Program-made: the position numbers and the translations under genes
Assembly: GCA_022425485.1 (NCBI GenBank)
Contig: JAKMFL010000010.1
Span: forward strand, 1-64,000
Length of the DNA: 64,000 nt
Reading direction: 5' to 3'
DNA from: Alphaproteobacteria bacterium
GTDB taxonomy: Bacteria; Pseudomonadota; Alphaproteobacteria; Puniceispirillales; Puniceispirillaceae
The notes under the pieces: generated by a model
What the model saw: only the letters and a program-made list of their open reading frames with translations
Told to the model about the DNA's origin: nothing
The model's database searches: none
In this document: piece by piece, positions 27,448-36,466 of the stretch
How positions within the stretch are numbered: the first letter of the stretch is position 1
Layout of the letters: every line of letters starts with the position of its first letter

Positions 27448-28857
27448 ATGCAAGACAAATCCTTTGATATTGTGGTTATCGGGGGCGGACCAGGCGGATA
27501 TGTTGCCGCTATCAGAGCTAGTCAGCTTGGTAAGTCTGTTGCTGTTATAGAGCGTGAACATCTTGGCGGCATCTGCCTGAATTGGGGCTGTATTCCAACC
27601 AAAGCGCTGCTAAGAGCAGCAGAAATGCGTCATAATCTGGCCCATATGGCTGATTTTGGTATTGAAGTTACGGGGGAGGTAACGGTCAATCTTGAAAAGG
27701 TAGTTAGTCGTTCGCGTAAAGTTGCGTCTAGGCTTTCGCAAGGTGTAGCGCATTTGCTGAAAAAAAATAAAGTAACCGTTCTGGATGGCACAGCAAAGCT
27801 TGGCGGTAAATCAGGTGCAAACTGGATAGTTGATGTTTCTGGCAAGGATGCACAAAAGCTACAAGCCCCGCATGTTATTCTTGCAACTGGGGCGCGTGCC
27901 CGCCAAATTCCCGGTTTGGAAACAGATGGTCGTAATATTCTGTCCTACAAAGAAGCGATGATCCCATCTGAGATGCCTAAATCTTTGATTGTGGTTGGTT
28001 CTGGCGCTATTGGGGTAGAGTTTGCCAGCTTTTATGCAGATATGGGCGTTCAAGTAACCATTATTGAAGCTCTTGAGCGTATTTTAAACGCAGAAGATGA
28101 AGAAATTTCAGCGCTTGCCCATAAAGCCTTTACAGCGCGTGGTATAGCCATTCATACCTCTGCAAAACTGAAAAAGCTGAAATCAGGGGCAAGCTCTGTC
28201 GAAGCGGAAGTAGAGATTGGCGGCAAAGGCCAAACCCTGAACGCTGATAAAGTAATTATGGCTGTTGGCATTACGGGTAATTCAGAAGGGCTAGGGCTAG
28301 AAGGCACCAAAATTAAGCTGGATCGTGGCCATATTGAAACAGATGGGCTGATGCGCACTGGTGAGCCGGGCCTTTACGCTATAGGCGATATCACTGGCGC
28401 ACCTTGGCTCGCTCATAAAGCTAGCCATGAAGGCATTATCTGTGTGGAGGCAATTGCGGGGCTAAAAAATACCCATGCGATGAAGGCAGATATGGTGCCG
28501 GGCTGTACCTATTGCCGGCCACAAATCGCATCGGTTGGCCTGTCAGAGGCCGCTGCCCGCGCCAAGGGGTACAAGATAAAGGTCGGTAAATTTCCGTTTC
28601 TTGGAAATGGTAAAGCGATTGCGCTTGGCGATGATGAGGGGATAATCAAAACCATCTTTGATGAAAAAACGGGCGCTTTGCTAGGCGCGCATATGATAGG
28701 CCCAGAAGTGACCGAGCTTATCCAAGGCTATGTCATTGCCCAGACGTTAGAGACAACCGAAGCTGAGTTGATGCAGACGATATTCCCGCATCCAACTTTG
28801 TCTGAAGCCATGCATGAATCGGTTCTTGATGCTTATGGACGGGCTATCCATTTTTAA
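27448..28857 (+). CDS. lpd: Dihydrolipoamide dehydrogenase (E3)
   Basis: The 469-residue flavoprotein reoxidises the lipoyl arm using NAD. It has the FAD motif GGGPGGYVAAIRASQLG, the redox disulfide Cys43/Cys48 in GGICLNWGCIPTKALL, the NAD motif VVGSGAIGVEFASFYADMG, and the C-terminal dimer-interface HPTLSEAMHE with the catalytic histidine and glutamate. It is the fourth gene of the pyruvate dehydrogenase operon, 66 bases after pdhC. Confidence 0.97.
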   Translation: MQDKSFDIVVIGGGPGGYVAAIRASQLGKSVAVIEREHLGGICLNWGCIPTKALLRAAEMRHNLAHMADFGIEVTGEVTVNLEKVVSRSRKVASRLSQGVAHLLKKNKVTVLDGTAKLGGKSGANWIVDVSGKDAQKLQAPHVILATGARARQIPGLETDGRNILSYKEAMIPSEMPKSLIVVGSGAIGVEFASFYADMGVQVTIIEALERILNAEDEEISALAHKAFTARGIAIHTSAKLKKLKSGASSVEAEVEIGGKGQTLNADKVIMAVGITGNSEGLGLEGTKIKLDRGHIETDGLMRTGEPGLYAIGDITGAPWLAHKASHEGIICVEAIAGLKNTHAMKADMVPGCTYCRPQIASVGLSEAAARAKGYKIKVGKFPFLGNGKAIALGDDEGIIKTIFDEKTGALLGAHMIGPEVTELIQGYVIAQTLETTEAELMQTIFPHPTLSEAMHESVLDAYGRAIHF

Positions 28858-28989
28858 TTGTGCACGATAGACTTGCTTTTTGCGCTACGGCATAGGCTGA
28901 TAGGATTTGTAGGGACATAAAGGCAATAGGGCTGTTACAAAGAACAAGAATAGAGCCTAAAATCTTTTGGCGGAAGTTATGGAGCATTT

Positions 28990-29955
28990 ATGCCATCACC
29001 AAATTTAACCAAGGGTGCACAGCGTCATCCTGAAAAACGCCGCAATGAAGATCGCCCGCAACCGCGTCGCCCAGACTGGCTGCGCGTAAAAGCGCCGCAA
29101 GCAGGCGCTTTCACGGAAACTAAGAAATTGATGCGCGAGCTTGATTTGGTCACTGTTTGCGAAGAAGCCGCTTGCCCTAATATTGGGGAATGCTGGTCAC
29201 AAAAACATGCAACTATGATGATCTTAGGCTCTATCTGTACGCGGGCCTGTGCCTTTTGTAATGTGGCAACTGGCAAGCCTGACCAGCTTGATCCGCATGA
29301 GCCAGATAATGTAGGGCTAGCGGTAGCGCGTCTTGGCTTGCAGCATGTTGTTATCACCTCAGTTGACAGAGATGATTTGGCAGATGGTGGGGCAGAACAT
29401 TTTGCCAGAACCATTCGCGCGATCCGCATGGCATCGCCAGCAACCACCATTGAGATTCTAACCCCTGATTTTCTGCGCAAACAAGGCGCTGTTGAGGTGG
29501 TGGTAGAAGCGCGTCCTGATGTTTTTAATCATAATATGGAAACAGTTGAGCGTTTATATAAGCCAGTGCGCCCGGGCGCGCGCTATGCCCACTCGCTGGA
29601 TGTATTGCATCAGGTAAAAAAATTAGACCCCAGCATTTTCACTAAATCGGGTATTATGGTAGGTCTCGGCGAGACAGATGATGAAGTGGTTCAGATGATG
29701 GATGACCTGCGGGAAGTGGATGTCGATTTTATGACTATCGGACAATATTTGCAGCCCACTCCAAAACATGCGATTGTTGACCGTTTTGTTACCCCAGAGC
29801 AATTCAAAACCTATGCTGAAACAGGTCATAAAAAAGGCTTTCTGATGATGGCATCGACGCCGCTTACCCGATCCTCCTATCATGCAGATGCAGACTTTGC
29901 GGCGCTGAAATCTCAGCGTTTGGAACAGCTAGCTGGCACCCAGCCAGCAGGATAA
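28990..29955 (+). CDS. lipA: Lipoyl synthase
   Basis: The 321-residue radical-SAM enzyme inserts two sulfurs into octanoyl groups on lipoyl domains, which the three preceding pdh products need. The auxiliary cluster motif [12 protein letters not shown] and the radical-SAM motif CTRACAFC are present, as is the C-terminal RSSYHAD serine. About 25 basic N-terminal residues precede the conserved part. It lies 132 bases after lpd, a spacing that may include its own promoter, and six bases before the COQ10-like gene. Confidence 0.97.
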   Translation: MPSPNLTKGAQRHPEKRRNEDRPQPRRPDWLRVKAPQAGAFTETKKLMRELDLVTVCEEAACPNIGECWSQKHATMMILGSICTRACAFCNVATGKPDQLDPHEPDNVGLAVARLGLQHVVITSVDRDDLADGGAEHFARTIRAIRMASPATTIEILTPDFLRKQGAVEVVVEARPDVFNHNMETVERLYKPVRPGARYAHSLDVLHQVKKLDPSIFTKSGIMVGLGETDDEVVQMMDDLREVDVDFMTIGQYLQPTPKHAIVDRFVTPEQFKTYAETGHKKGFLMMASTPLTRSSYHADADFAALKSQRLEQLAGTQPAG

Positions 29956-29961
29956 AAGGCC

Positions 29962-30480
29962 ATGACGACCCATAGTGAAAAACGGGTATTAGCGCACCGC
30001 CCTGAACAGCTTTTTGAGCTTGTGGCTGATGTACAGCGCTATCCTGAATTTCTGCCATGGTGTGTAGCGGCCCGCGTTCGCTCCAAAACCGAAGAAATGC
30101 TGATAGCAGATTTAATTATCGGCTTTCAAATGTTTCGGGAAAGCTTCACTTCATACGTAAAGATGGATAGAGACACCCTATCTATTGAGGTCGAATATGC
30201 GGAAGGCCCGTTTAAATATCTAACCAATAAATGGCAATTTATCGAACACCCTGATGGCTGTGTCATTGATTTTTATGTGGATTTTGAGTTTAAATCGCGC
30301 CTATTACAAACAGTGATTGAAAGCTTGTTTACCGAAGCGGTCAAGCGGATGGTTCGTGCCTTTGAAACCCGCGCAAATAGTCTTTACAATGCTCAGATTT
30401 CGGCACCTCAAAGCCCCATTAAACAAAGCCCCATTAAACAAAGCCCTAGTTCTTTGGCAAGGCCTCAAGGACCAAGGTGA
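29962..30480 (+). CDS. COQ10/RatA-type START-like protein
   Basis: The 172-residue protein is a type II polyketide-cyclase/START-fold member with LFELVADVQRYPEFLPWCVAAR, EVEYAEGPFKYLTN and DFYVDFEFKSRLLQ. Relatives bind ubiquinone or, as RatA in E. coli, affect ribosomes; in Alphaproteobacteria the gene commonly follows lipA. The last 22 residues are a low-complexity tail with SPIKQSPIKQSP, created by a 15-bp tandem repeat. Its end overlaps the end of cinA on the other strand by 35 bases. Confidence 0.85.
   Translation: MTTHSEKRVLAHRPEQLFELVADVQRYPEFLPWCVAARVRSKTEEMLIADLIIGFQMFRESFTSYVKMDRDTLSIEVEYAEGPFKYLTNKWQFIEHPDGCVIDFYVDFEFKSRLLQTVIESLFTEAVKRMVRAFETRANSLYNAQISAPQSPIKQSPIKQSPSSLARPQGPR
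30409..30447. repeat. 15-bp tandem repeat at convergent gene ends
   Basis: CAAAGCCCCATTAAA occurs twice in perfect tandem (30409-30438), with a partial third unit to 30447. It encodes the SPIKQ repeat of the COQ10-like tail and ends at the stop codon of the convergent cinA gene. Confidence 0.92.
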
Positions 30481-30928
30481 GGCCAGCTTCAACGGCTTGA
30501 CTGCGCACCGCCTGCCTGTCTCCTGAAAAATCAAAACGTTTGCTTATCTGCACCCCGTCTTTCGTGGCAATGGCCATCCAAACTAAGCCAACAGGCTTAT
30601 CAGGGCTACCACCGCCCGGGCCTGCAACACCGGTAACAGAAAGGCTAATATTTGCCGCGCTATGGGTGATGCCGCCAACGGCCATAGCGGCGGCAGATTG
30701 CTGTGATACCGCGCCATGCGCTTCTAGCGTGCCCACGCTAACGCCTACCATTTCCTGTTTTGCTTGATTGCTGTAGGTGATAAAGCCGCGGTCAAGAACA
30801 GCAGAAGCGCCCGCTATATCGGTAAGGCCGGCAAAAATCATCCCGCCCGTGCAGCTTTCTACTGTGCAAATCATCCATTTTGCATCTCGTGCTGCCTCGA
30901 TAACATTTTTAGCAAGAGGTGAGGGCAT
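30446..30928 (-). CDS. cinA: CinA C-terminal domain amidase (PncC-type)
   Basis: The 160-residue protein is the stand-alone CinA C-terminal domain, a nicotinamide mononucleotide deamidase in characterised relatives. Recognisable parts are TVESCTGGMIFAGLTDIAGASAVLD, GFITYSNQAKQEMVGVS, LEAHGAVSQQSAAAMA and SVTGVAGPGGGSPDKPVGLVW. The N-terminal molybdopterin-binding-like domain of full CinA is absent, as is common. It follows pgpA in the minus-strand group. Confidence 0.9.
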   Translation of the reverse strand: MPSPLAKNVIEAARDAKWMICTVESCTGGMIFAGLTDIAGASAVLDRGFITYSNQAKQEMVGVSVGTLEAHGAVSQQSAAAMAVGGITHSAANISLSVTGVAGPGGGSPDKPVGLVWMAIATKDGVQISKRFDFSGDRQAVRSQAVEAGLTLVLEALPKN

Positions 30929-30955
30929 CTACAGGCTCCTTAAAGCTCTCAAAAA

Positions 30956-31432
30956 TTATAGGCCATAGAGTGCGAATTGCAGCCCGAGCAGGCACATACC
31001 TGCCAGACCGCCAGCAACAATGTCATCTGCCATAATGCCGATACCGCCGCCTAGCTTTTCGGCCATACCAACAGGGCCAATTTTAGTAATATCAAAAAAC
31101 CGGAACAGGATAAAAGCAGCAATATACCATAAAAGCGCCCCTTCAATCAAAGGCGGGATACATAACAACACTACCCATTGACCTGCTACTTCATCAATGA
31201 TGACTTCTGAAGCATCTTTGGTGTTGCTCATTTGGCTATAGGTCTCCGAAGCGATAATCCCGATAAGAAGCGCAGCAAGGCTCGCCAGCGCCAGCACAAG
31301 ATAGCCTTGCGTGGCAATAAACCAGCCTGCGACAAGCGCGGCAAGGGAGCCTGCAGTCCCGGGGGCAGGCAGAAATCCTATCGGGCCTAGCGTCGCAATA
31401 AAGCAAAGAGCCTTTTTCAAGAAAAGCGGCAT
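30956..31432 (-). CDS. pgpA: Phosphatidylglycerophosphatase A
   Basis: The 158-residue membrane protein has the PgpA pattern: a GFLPAPGTAGSLAAL segment, DEVAGQWVVL and FRFFDITKIGPVG, with several membrane helices. It removes the phosphate from phosphatidylglycerol phosphate in the inner membrane. Its ATG immediately follows the ispDF stop codon, so the two genes are translationally linked. Confidence 0.92.
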   Translation of the reverse strand: MPLFLKKALCFIATLGPIGFLPAPGTAGSLAALVAGWFIATQGYLVLALASLAALLIGIIASETYSQMSNTKDASEVIIDEVAGQWVVLLCIPPLIEGALLWYIAAFILFRFFDITKIGPVGMAEKLGGGIGIMADDIVAGGLAGMCLLGLQFALYGL

Positions 31433-32698
31433 TTAGTGCGCCTCCTCAATGGCTGGCAGACTGAGGCTGGCTTGCGCCATCGCAGCAATCCCTTCGCCTC
31501 TGCCGGTAAAGCCTAGCCCTTCGCTGGTCGTGGCTTTTACAGATAAACGGCGTGTGGAAAGGCCAGTTATGTCTTTTAGCCTTGCTAACATTTGCTCGCG
31601 ATAGGGGCCAATTTTGGGACGCTCGCAGATTATGGTGACATCTAGATGCAGGATATGACCGCCTGCTTGCTGAACCGCATCGACCGCAAAGCGCAGAAAC
31701 TGGTCAGACGCTGCATCCTTCCATTTTGGATCTGAGGGCGGAAAAAACGTGCCAATATCACCTGTAGCTAGCGCCCCAAAAATAGCATCGCATAAGGCAT
31801 GTAAACCAACATCGCCATCGGAATGGGCAAGTAAGCCTCTATCATGGGCGACTTCAACGCCGCAAATCATAATAGGCCCGGGGCTATCTGTATCGAATTT
31901 ATGAACATCAAATCCAGAGCCAGTTCGTGTTTCCATTAGGTTCATTTCTGGGCTCATTTTTGGGCTCATCGCAGTTAAATCTTCTGCATAGGTGATTTTT
32001 GTTAAGCATTCATGCCCAGCAATGGTTACGATTTTTGCGCCAAAGGCCTCAGCTATCATGGCATCATCTGTAAAATTTTGGGCATCCGTGTGGGCGGCTT
32101 GCAGATGTGCCTCTAAAATAAGGCTTGTTTTAAAGGCTTGCGGTGTTTGTACCCGCATCAGCCTGTCTCGGTCAATTACATGACTTGTGGATGCATCAGA
32201 TACGTTTTTCTGGCGAATAGTATCACTTACTGGCAGAACCGGAATGACCGCTTGCCCCCCTTGCTCAAGGGCTGATTTCAGCGCCGATAATACAGATTTT
32301 GGGATGTTGGGGCGGGCTGCATCATGGATAGCAACAAAGGCACTATCCTGCCCATGAGAGTGCTGGAACTCCTGAAGGGCTTTCAGGCCGTTCAAGGCAG
32401 AGGCTGCGCGGCTATTCCCACCCGGTGCTAGCCTCACCTTATCACCATAAGGGGTGAGCTCTTCACGCAAATCTATCGGCAGGCCATCTGTTATTATATC
32501 TGGGGGTAATACTAAAATTATTTGGCCGCAATCTGGCCAAGCTGCAAAGCTTTCCAAAGAATGCGCTATAAGCGATTTTCGGTGGAGAAGCTGGAACTGT
32601 TTTGGCAAATCTGAGCGGTCATTTTGAAATCGTGTTGCCATTCCAGCTGCCAGAATAATGATATCGAGTTTGGCCGAAGCGGCAGGGGAAACAGACAT
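31433..32698 (-). CDS. ispDF: Bifunctional IspD/IspF isoprenoid enzyme
   Basis: The 421-residue protein fuses two steps of the non-mevalonate isoprenoid pathway. Residues 1 to about 240 are the IspD cytidylyltransferase (LAAGMATRFQN, LPKQFQLL, DAARPN), though the usual glycine of the first motif is a methionine. Residues from about 260 are IspF (GSGFDVHKF, AHSDGDVGLHALCDAIFGAL, GDIGTFFPPSD). The linker contains MSPKMSPEM, a small repeat. IspDF fusions are typical of Alphaproteobacteria, and the position divergent from dusB-ntrBC is standard. Confidence 0.95.
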   Translation of the reverse strand: MSVSPAASAKLDIIILAAGMATRFQNDRSDLPKQFQLLHRKSLIAHSLESFAAWPDCGQIILVLPPDIITDGLPIDLREELTPYGDKVRLAPGGNSRAASALNGLKALQEFQHSHGQDSAFVAIHDAARPNIPKSVLSALKSALEQGGQAVIPVLPVSDTIRQKNVSDASTSHVIDRDRLMRVQTPQAFKTSLILEAHLQAAHTDAQNFTDDAMIAEAFGAKIVTIAGHECLTKITYAEDLTAMSPKMSPEMNLMETRTGSGFDVHKFDTDSPGPIMICGVEVAHDRGLLAHSDGDVGLHALCDAIFGALATGDIGTFFPPSDPKWKDAASDQFLRFAVDAVQQAGGHILHLDVTIICERPKIGPYREQMLARLKDITGLSTRRLSVKATTSEGLGFTGRGEGIAAMAQASLSLPAIEEAH

Positions 32699-32777
32699 AT
32701 CTTAAGGCGCTTTCAAACAGCAGAAATTGGATTTTGTTGAGTTTGCCAATAGCTGACGCGAAGTGCAAGATTTGTCT

Positions 32778-32795
32778 ATCTGTTGTTAAACAGAT
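32778..32795. promoter_or_regulatory. Perfect inverted repeat upstream of dusB-ntr promoter
   Basis: ATCTGTT-GTTA-AACAGAT is a perfect 7-4-7 inverted repeat between the divergent ispDF and dusB genes. It ends seven bases before the candidate -35 element of dusB. Position and symmetry suggest a dimeric regulator site. Confidence 0.5.
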
Positions 32796-32802
32796 TAATC
32801 TC

Positions 32803-32831
32803 TGGTCAATGGCATTAAAATTGCCTATAAT
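32803..32831 (+). promoter_or_regulatory. Promoter for dusB-ntrBCYX
   Basis: TGGTCA at 32803 and a consensus TATAAT at 32826 are separated by 17 bases. The dusB start is 40 bases downstream. The -10 match is the best I found in the window. Confidence 0.6.
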
Positions 32832-32871
32832 TTAGGCGTTTTCTAATGTTGATACAATTTAAGGCATTTTA

Positions 32872-33885
32872 ATGGGTTGTCTAAGCCAAATTTTAAACAG
32901 AGATGACACAGAAACAGCAGGCGCAAATATTTTGCCTGATGTAGTGCTTGCGCCAATGTCCGGCATAACAGACCGCGCCTTTCGCACGGCCGTGCGTGCC
33001 TCTGGTGGCGGGTTAGTTGTGTCCGAAATGGTGGCAAGTCATGCAATGCTGACAGATGTGCGTGCCGAGATGCAGAAACTGCAATTTAACGCCGCAGCGG
33101 AAGCCCCTGTCGCTATCCAAATTGCTGGGTGGGACCCGTTAATGATGGCAGAAGCCGCAAAGATGGCTGAGCAAATGGGGGCCTGCTTGATTGATATTAA
33201 TATGGGGTGCCCGGCAAAGAAGGTAACTGGACGGGCTTCTGGCTCTGCTTTGATGAAAGAACCTGTTCTTGCGGGTGAAATTTGCGCTGCAGTAGTAGAT
33301 GCGGTTAGCTTACCTGTAAGTCTGAAGACGCGTCTAGGCTGGGATGATCAGCATCGAAACGCACCTGAAATCGCTTATATTGCTGAGGAAAGTGGTGTTT
33401 CTTTGATAACGATTCATGGCCGTACCCGCACCCAAATGTATAAGGGTAGTGCGAATTGGAATGAAATCGCAAATGTTGTTCAGGCCGTTTCCATACCTGT
33501 GCTTGCAAATGGTGATATTGTTAGCCCTGAAGATGCGAAAAGCGCCTTAACAGCCTCGAAAGCGCAAGGCGTGATGGTTGGTAGGGGCGCACAAGGCCAG
33601 CCTTGGTTGTTAGCGCAAATTGCTGATCATTTGGCTGGCCGTGATATACGAAGCACCCCAGATATGGCGTTTCGGTATCGCCAAATATGTCAGCATCTAG
33701 ATATGGTATTAACCGATTATGGTATGCGGGGCGTGCGTTTAGCCCGCAAGCACCTTGCAGCTTATTGTGATTATCTTCCGCAATCTCAAGATTTGCGCCT
33801 TATTGCAACACAATCCGATAGCCCTGAGCCTGTCTTTGCTGCGCTGGCGGAATATTTCAAAACAGATGCTTGCTATGCAGCCTAA
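32872..33885 (+). CDS. dusB: tRNA-dihydrouridine synthase B
   Basis: The 337-residue flavoprotein reduces uridines in tRNA. It has [33 protein letters not shown] with the active-site cysteine, [17 protein letters not shown] and [14 protein letters not shown]. In Alphaproteobacteria dusB precedes ntrB, as here, and the ntrB start lies inside its last codons. This makes dusB the first gene of the nitrogen-regulation operon. Confidence 0.95.
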   Translation: MGCLSQILNRDDTETAGANILPDVVLAPMSGITDRAFRTAVRASGGGLVVSEMVASHAMLTDVRAEMQKLQFNAAAEAPVAIQIAGWDPLMMAEAAKMAEQMGACLIDINMGCPAKKVTGRASGSALMKEPVLAGEICAAVVDAVSLPVSLKTRLGWDDQHRNAPEIAYIAEESGVSLITIHGRTRTQMYKGSANWNEIANVVQAVSIPVLANGDIVSPEDAKSALTASKAQGVMVGRGAQGQPWLLAQIADHLAGRDIRSTPDMAFRYRQICQHLDMVLTDYGMRGVRLARKHLAAYCDYLPQSQDLRLIATQSDSPEPVFAALAEYFKTDACYAA

Positions 33886-35026
33886 ATTATCGCCTCTTGC
33901 ATCTCCTGATAGCTCGCCCCTTGCTGAGGTAATGGATGTGCTACCCTTTCCAGTAGTTTTGCTTGATGAAGAAGATAGTTTTGTCTGGCTAAATCATGCT
34001 GGCGAGCATTTTTTCAAAAGTAGCCTATCTATTTTGTCTGGCACTCGTCTAGACAGGCTTATTCCTCAGGATAGTCAAATTTTCTCGCTTATTCGGCGGG
34101 CCCGCCAGTCTGGCAGTTCGGTTGAAGATAAAGCGATAACTTTTGTTGGGCCACGTATTGGGCTAAAGGGCGCAAGTATCCAGCTCGTGCCATTTCATAT
34201 GGCTGGCTTTGAGAGGCCACTTATTTTGATGACCTTGCAGGAACGCACGGGCGCAGAGCAGCTTGCCACGCAGCAAAATTTCAAAGGTGCAGCCTTATCT
34301 ATGTCCCGGATGACGTCTTTACTGGCCCATGAGATTAAAAACCCGCTAGCGGGCATTAAAGGGGCGGCACAATTGCTGGAAATGGAGTTACCAGAAGCCC
34401 AACATGAACTCAGCAATATGATTGTAAGCGAGACCGATAGGATTACATCGCTTTTACGGCGGATAGAAAACCTATCTTCAGATGCACCGGTAAGGTTTGA
34501 GACGGTAAATATCCACGAAATTCTCGATCATTGCCTGAAGATCACTTCTGCTTCTTTTGGCCGGCATCTAGATATTAAACGCTCTTATGATCCGTCCCTG
34601 CCGGATATTCAAGCAGACAGGGAGATGCTGGTGCAATGCTTTATCAATCTATTCAAAAACGCTTCTGAAGCTACTGCAGAGGGGGATAGCCTATCTATTC
34701 ATACCAGCTATTCTCTAACCCGTTATGTCACTACAGAGACCAGCCGCAAGCTTATCCATCTCCCCTTGCAAATTGCTATCACAGATAGCGGGAAGGGCGT
34801 GTCAGAAGAGTTGCAAGCCCATGTTTTTGAGCCCTTTGTATCCAATAAATCAGGGGGATCTGGTCTTGGGCTGGCTATGGTCGCAAGTGTCATTGCCGAT
34901 CATGGCGGGGCAATTGCTATGCAGTCCTCAGCACAAGGTTCTTGTTTTACGTTAAATCTACCTATTACCCAATCTTATACAGATAATGCGGTTGCAAATC
35001 AGACATCTGATGGGGAAGTTTCATGA
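33866..35026 (+). CDS. ntrB: Nitrogen regulation sensor kinase NtrB
   Basis: The 386-residue cytoplasmic histidine kinase has an N-terminal PAS-like domain ([16 protein letters not shown] onward), the H box [21 protein letters not shown] with His155, and the ATP-binding domain (N box [17 protein letters not shown], and [11 protein letters not shown]). NtrB phosphorylates NtrC in response to nitrogen state via PII. The start at 33866 overlaps the dusB end by 20 bases; an ATG at 33875 is also possible. The end overlaps ntrC by four bases. The kinase looks intact even though its partner is altered. Confidence 0.93.
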   Translation: MLAMQPKLSPLASPDSSPLAEVMDVLPFPVVLLDEEDSFVWLNHAGEHFFKSSLSILSGTRLDRLIPQDSQIFSLIRRARQSGSSVEDKAITFVGPRIGLKGASIQLVPFHMAGFERPLILMTLQERTGAEQLATQQNFKGAALSMSRMTSLLAHEIKNPLAGIKGAAQLLEMELPEAQHELSNMIVSETDRITSLLRRIENLSSDAPVRFETVNIHEILDHCLKITSASFGRHLDIKRSYDPSLPDIQADREMLVQCFINLFKNASEATAEGDSLSIHTSYSLTRYVTTETSRKLIHLPLQIAITDSGKGVSEELQAHVFEPFVSNKSGGSGLGLAMVASVIADHGGAIAMQSSAQGSCFTLNLPITQSYTDNAVANQTSDGEVS

Positions 35027-36459
35027 AAACGCGCACCTCTCAAATTATCGTAGCAGATGATGATAAAACGGTTCGCACAGTGATTGTGCAAGCCTTGTCC
35101 CGCCAAGGTTATCAAGTTGGCGCGGCAACTACCATAGCTGGATTATGGGATATTACGACCTCTGGGCGCGGGGATGTTTTGATAACTGATGTTGGCTTTC
35201 CAGATGGGGATGCGCTGGAATTATTGCCGCGATTACAAGAAAAACGCCCAGATCTTACCATTATTGTTATGAGTGCGCGGGCTAATTTGCTGACGGCGAT
35301 TAAAACCCAGCAAAGCGGCGTGTTTGACTATCTTCCGAAACCGTTTGAGCTGAAACAGTTATTGGATGTTATTGCACGGGCTGTAACCGCAGATCCCCCT
35401 GCTAGCAGGAATGAAAAACCAGCTGTTAGCTTGCCAAAACAATTGCCTATTTCTTTGCTTGGAAAATCCCCTGCAATGCAGATGAGCTTTAAGCTGTTAA
35501 CCCGTTTATCTGGCCAGCATATGCCCGTATTAATAAAGGCGGATATGGGGTCAGGCAAACAAACTATTGCCAAAACTTTGCATGAAATGGGGCCGCAATC
35601 TGGCGAAAGCTTTGAAGCTCTTAATCTCTCCCAATTGGAAGAAAGCCGCCATGAAGATGCCCTTTTCGGCCTTTCTGGCTTGTTAACGCGGCGCAGCTCT
35701 GGAATGGTGTTTATCAACTATATTGAACGGCTCTCTGCTCAAGCACAGATGCAGCTTGCTCGCTTTGTTGAAAATGCCGCCCCGTCTAATATTCCGATGC
35801 CAAAACATGCGGTGCGGGTGGTTGCTGGTACAGCCGTTAATTTGCAAGTGCTTGTTGAGCAGGGATTATTTCGCGAAGATCTTTTCTTTGAGCTGTCTGT
35901 CGCTGTGCTGAACGTGCCGCCTTTGCGCGATAGAGCTGAAGACATACCGCAAATTGCCCATTTGCTTTGTAGCCGCTTTTCAGAAGAGCTAAAGGCCGAA
36001 AAAACGCTAGAAGAGGAGGCCGTTGCCGCTTTGCAAGCCTATGACTGGCCGGGAAATATCAGAGAGTTGGAGCTGATTTTGAAAAGGCTGTGTTTGACCG
36101 GACAATATGCACGGCTAAGCGCAGCTATGGTGGCGGAAGAAATCGGTCGCACGGCAAATATTGTTGAACAGGCCCTGCCTGTGAAAGAGGCAAATTTATC
36201 CGATAGTTTTAGCCAGCATATTGAACGCTATTTTGCTGCTGCAGGGGATGCCAGTCCGGTACCGGGATTGCATTCCCGCATCTTAGCAGAAATTGAAAAG
36301 CCGCTTATTATGGAAACACTCTATCACACAGCAGGCAATCAGATTAAAGCCGCACATATCCTAGGCTTAAACCGAAATACCTTGCGTAAAAAAATCAAAG
36401 AGTTGAATATTCCAAGCAAACGCGATGTTTATCGCAAACGCGGGCAAGAAGGGCGGTAA
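35023..36459 (+). CDS. ntrC: NtrC-type regulator with degenerate AAA+ domain
   Basis: The 478-residue protein lies at the ntrC position after ntrB. The receiver domain is intact (ADDD, phospho-acceptor Asp56, Lys106 in DYLPKPF), and the C-terminal Fis-type helix-turn-helix is intact (AAHILGLNRNTLRKKIKEL). The AAA+ domain is not: Walker A reads ADMGSGKQ (173-180) and keeps only part of the consensus, the GAFTGA loop after ALFG is deleted, and Walker B reads MVFINY (228-233), with Asn and Tyr where the acidic pair should be. Sensor I reads AGTA. It should bind DNA and accept phosphate but is not expected to remodel sigma-54 polymerase. Confidence 0.9.
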   Translation: MKTRTSQIIVADDDKTVRTVIVQALSRQGYQVGAATTIAGLWDITTSGRGDVLITDVGFPDGDALELLPRLQEKRPDLTIIVMSARANLLTAIKTQQSGVFDYLPKPFELKQLLDVIARAVTADPPASRNEKPAVSLPKQLPISLLGKSPAMQMSFKLLTRLSGQHMPVLIKADMGSGKQTIAKTLHEMGPQSGESFEALNLSQLEESRHEDALFGLSGLLTRRSSGMVFINYIERLSAQAQMQLARFVENAAPSNIPMPKHAVRVVAGTAVNLQVLVEQGLFREDLFFELSVAVLNVPPLRDRAEDIPQIAHLLCSRFSEELKAEKTLEEEAVAALQAYDWPGNIRELELILKRLCLTGQYARLSAAMVAEEIGRTANIVEQALPVKEANLSDSFSQHIERYFAAAGDASPVPGLHSRILAEIEKPLIMETLYHTAGNQIKAAHILGLNRNTLRKKIKELNIPSKRDVYRKRGQEGR

Positions 36460-36466
36460 ACCAGTT

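Noticed and set aside
29025-29480. 151-codon minus-strand frame
   Set aside because: It lies wholly inside lipA on the other strand and has no independent support.
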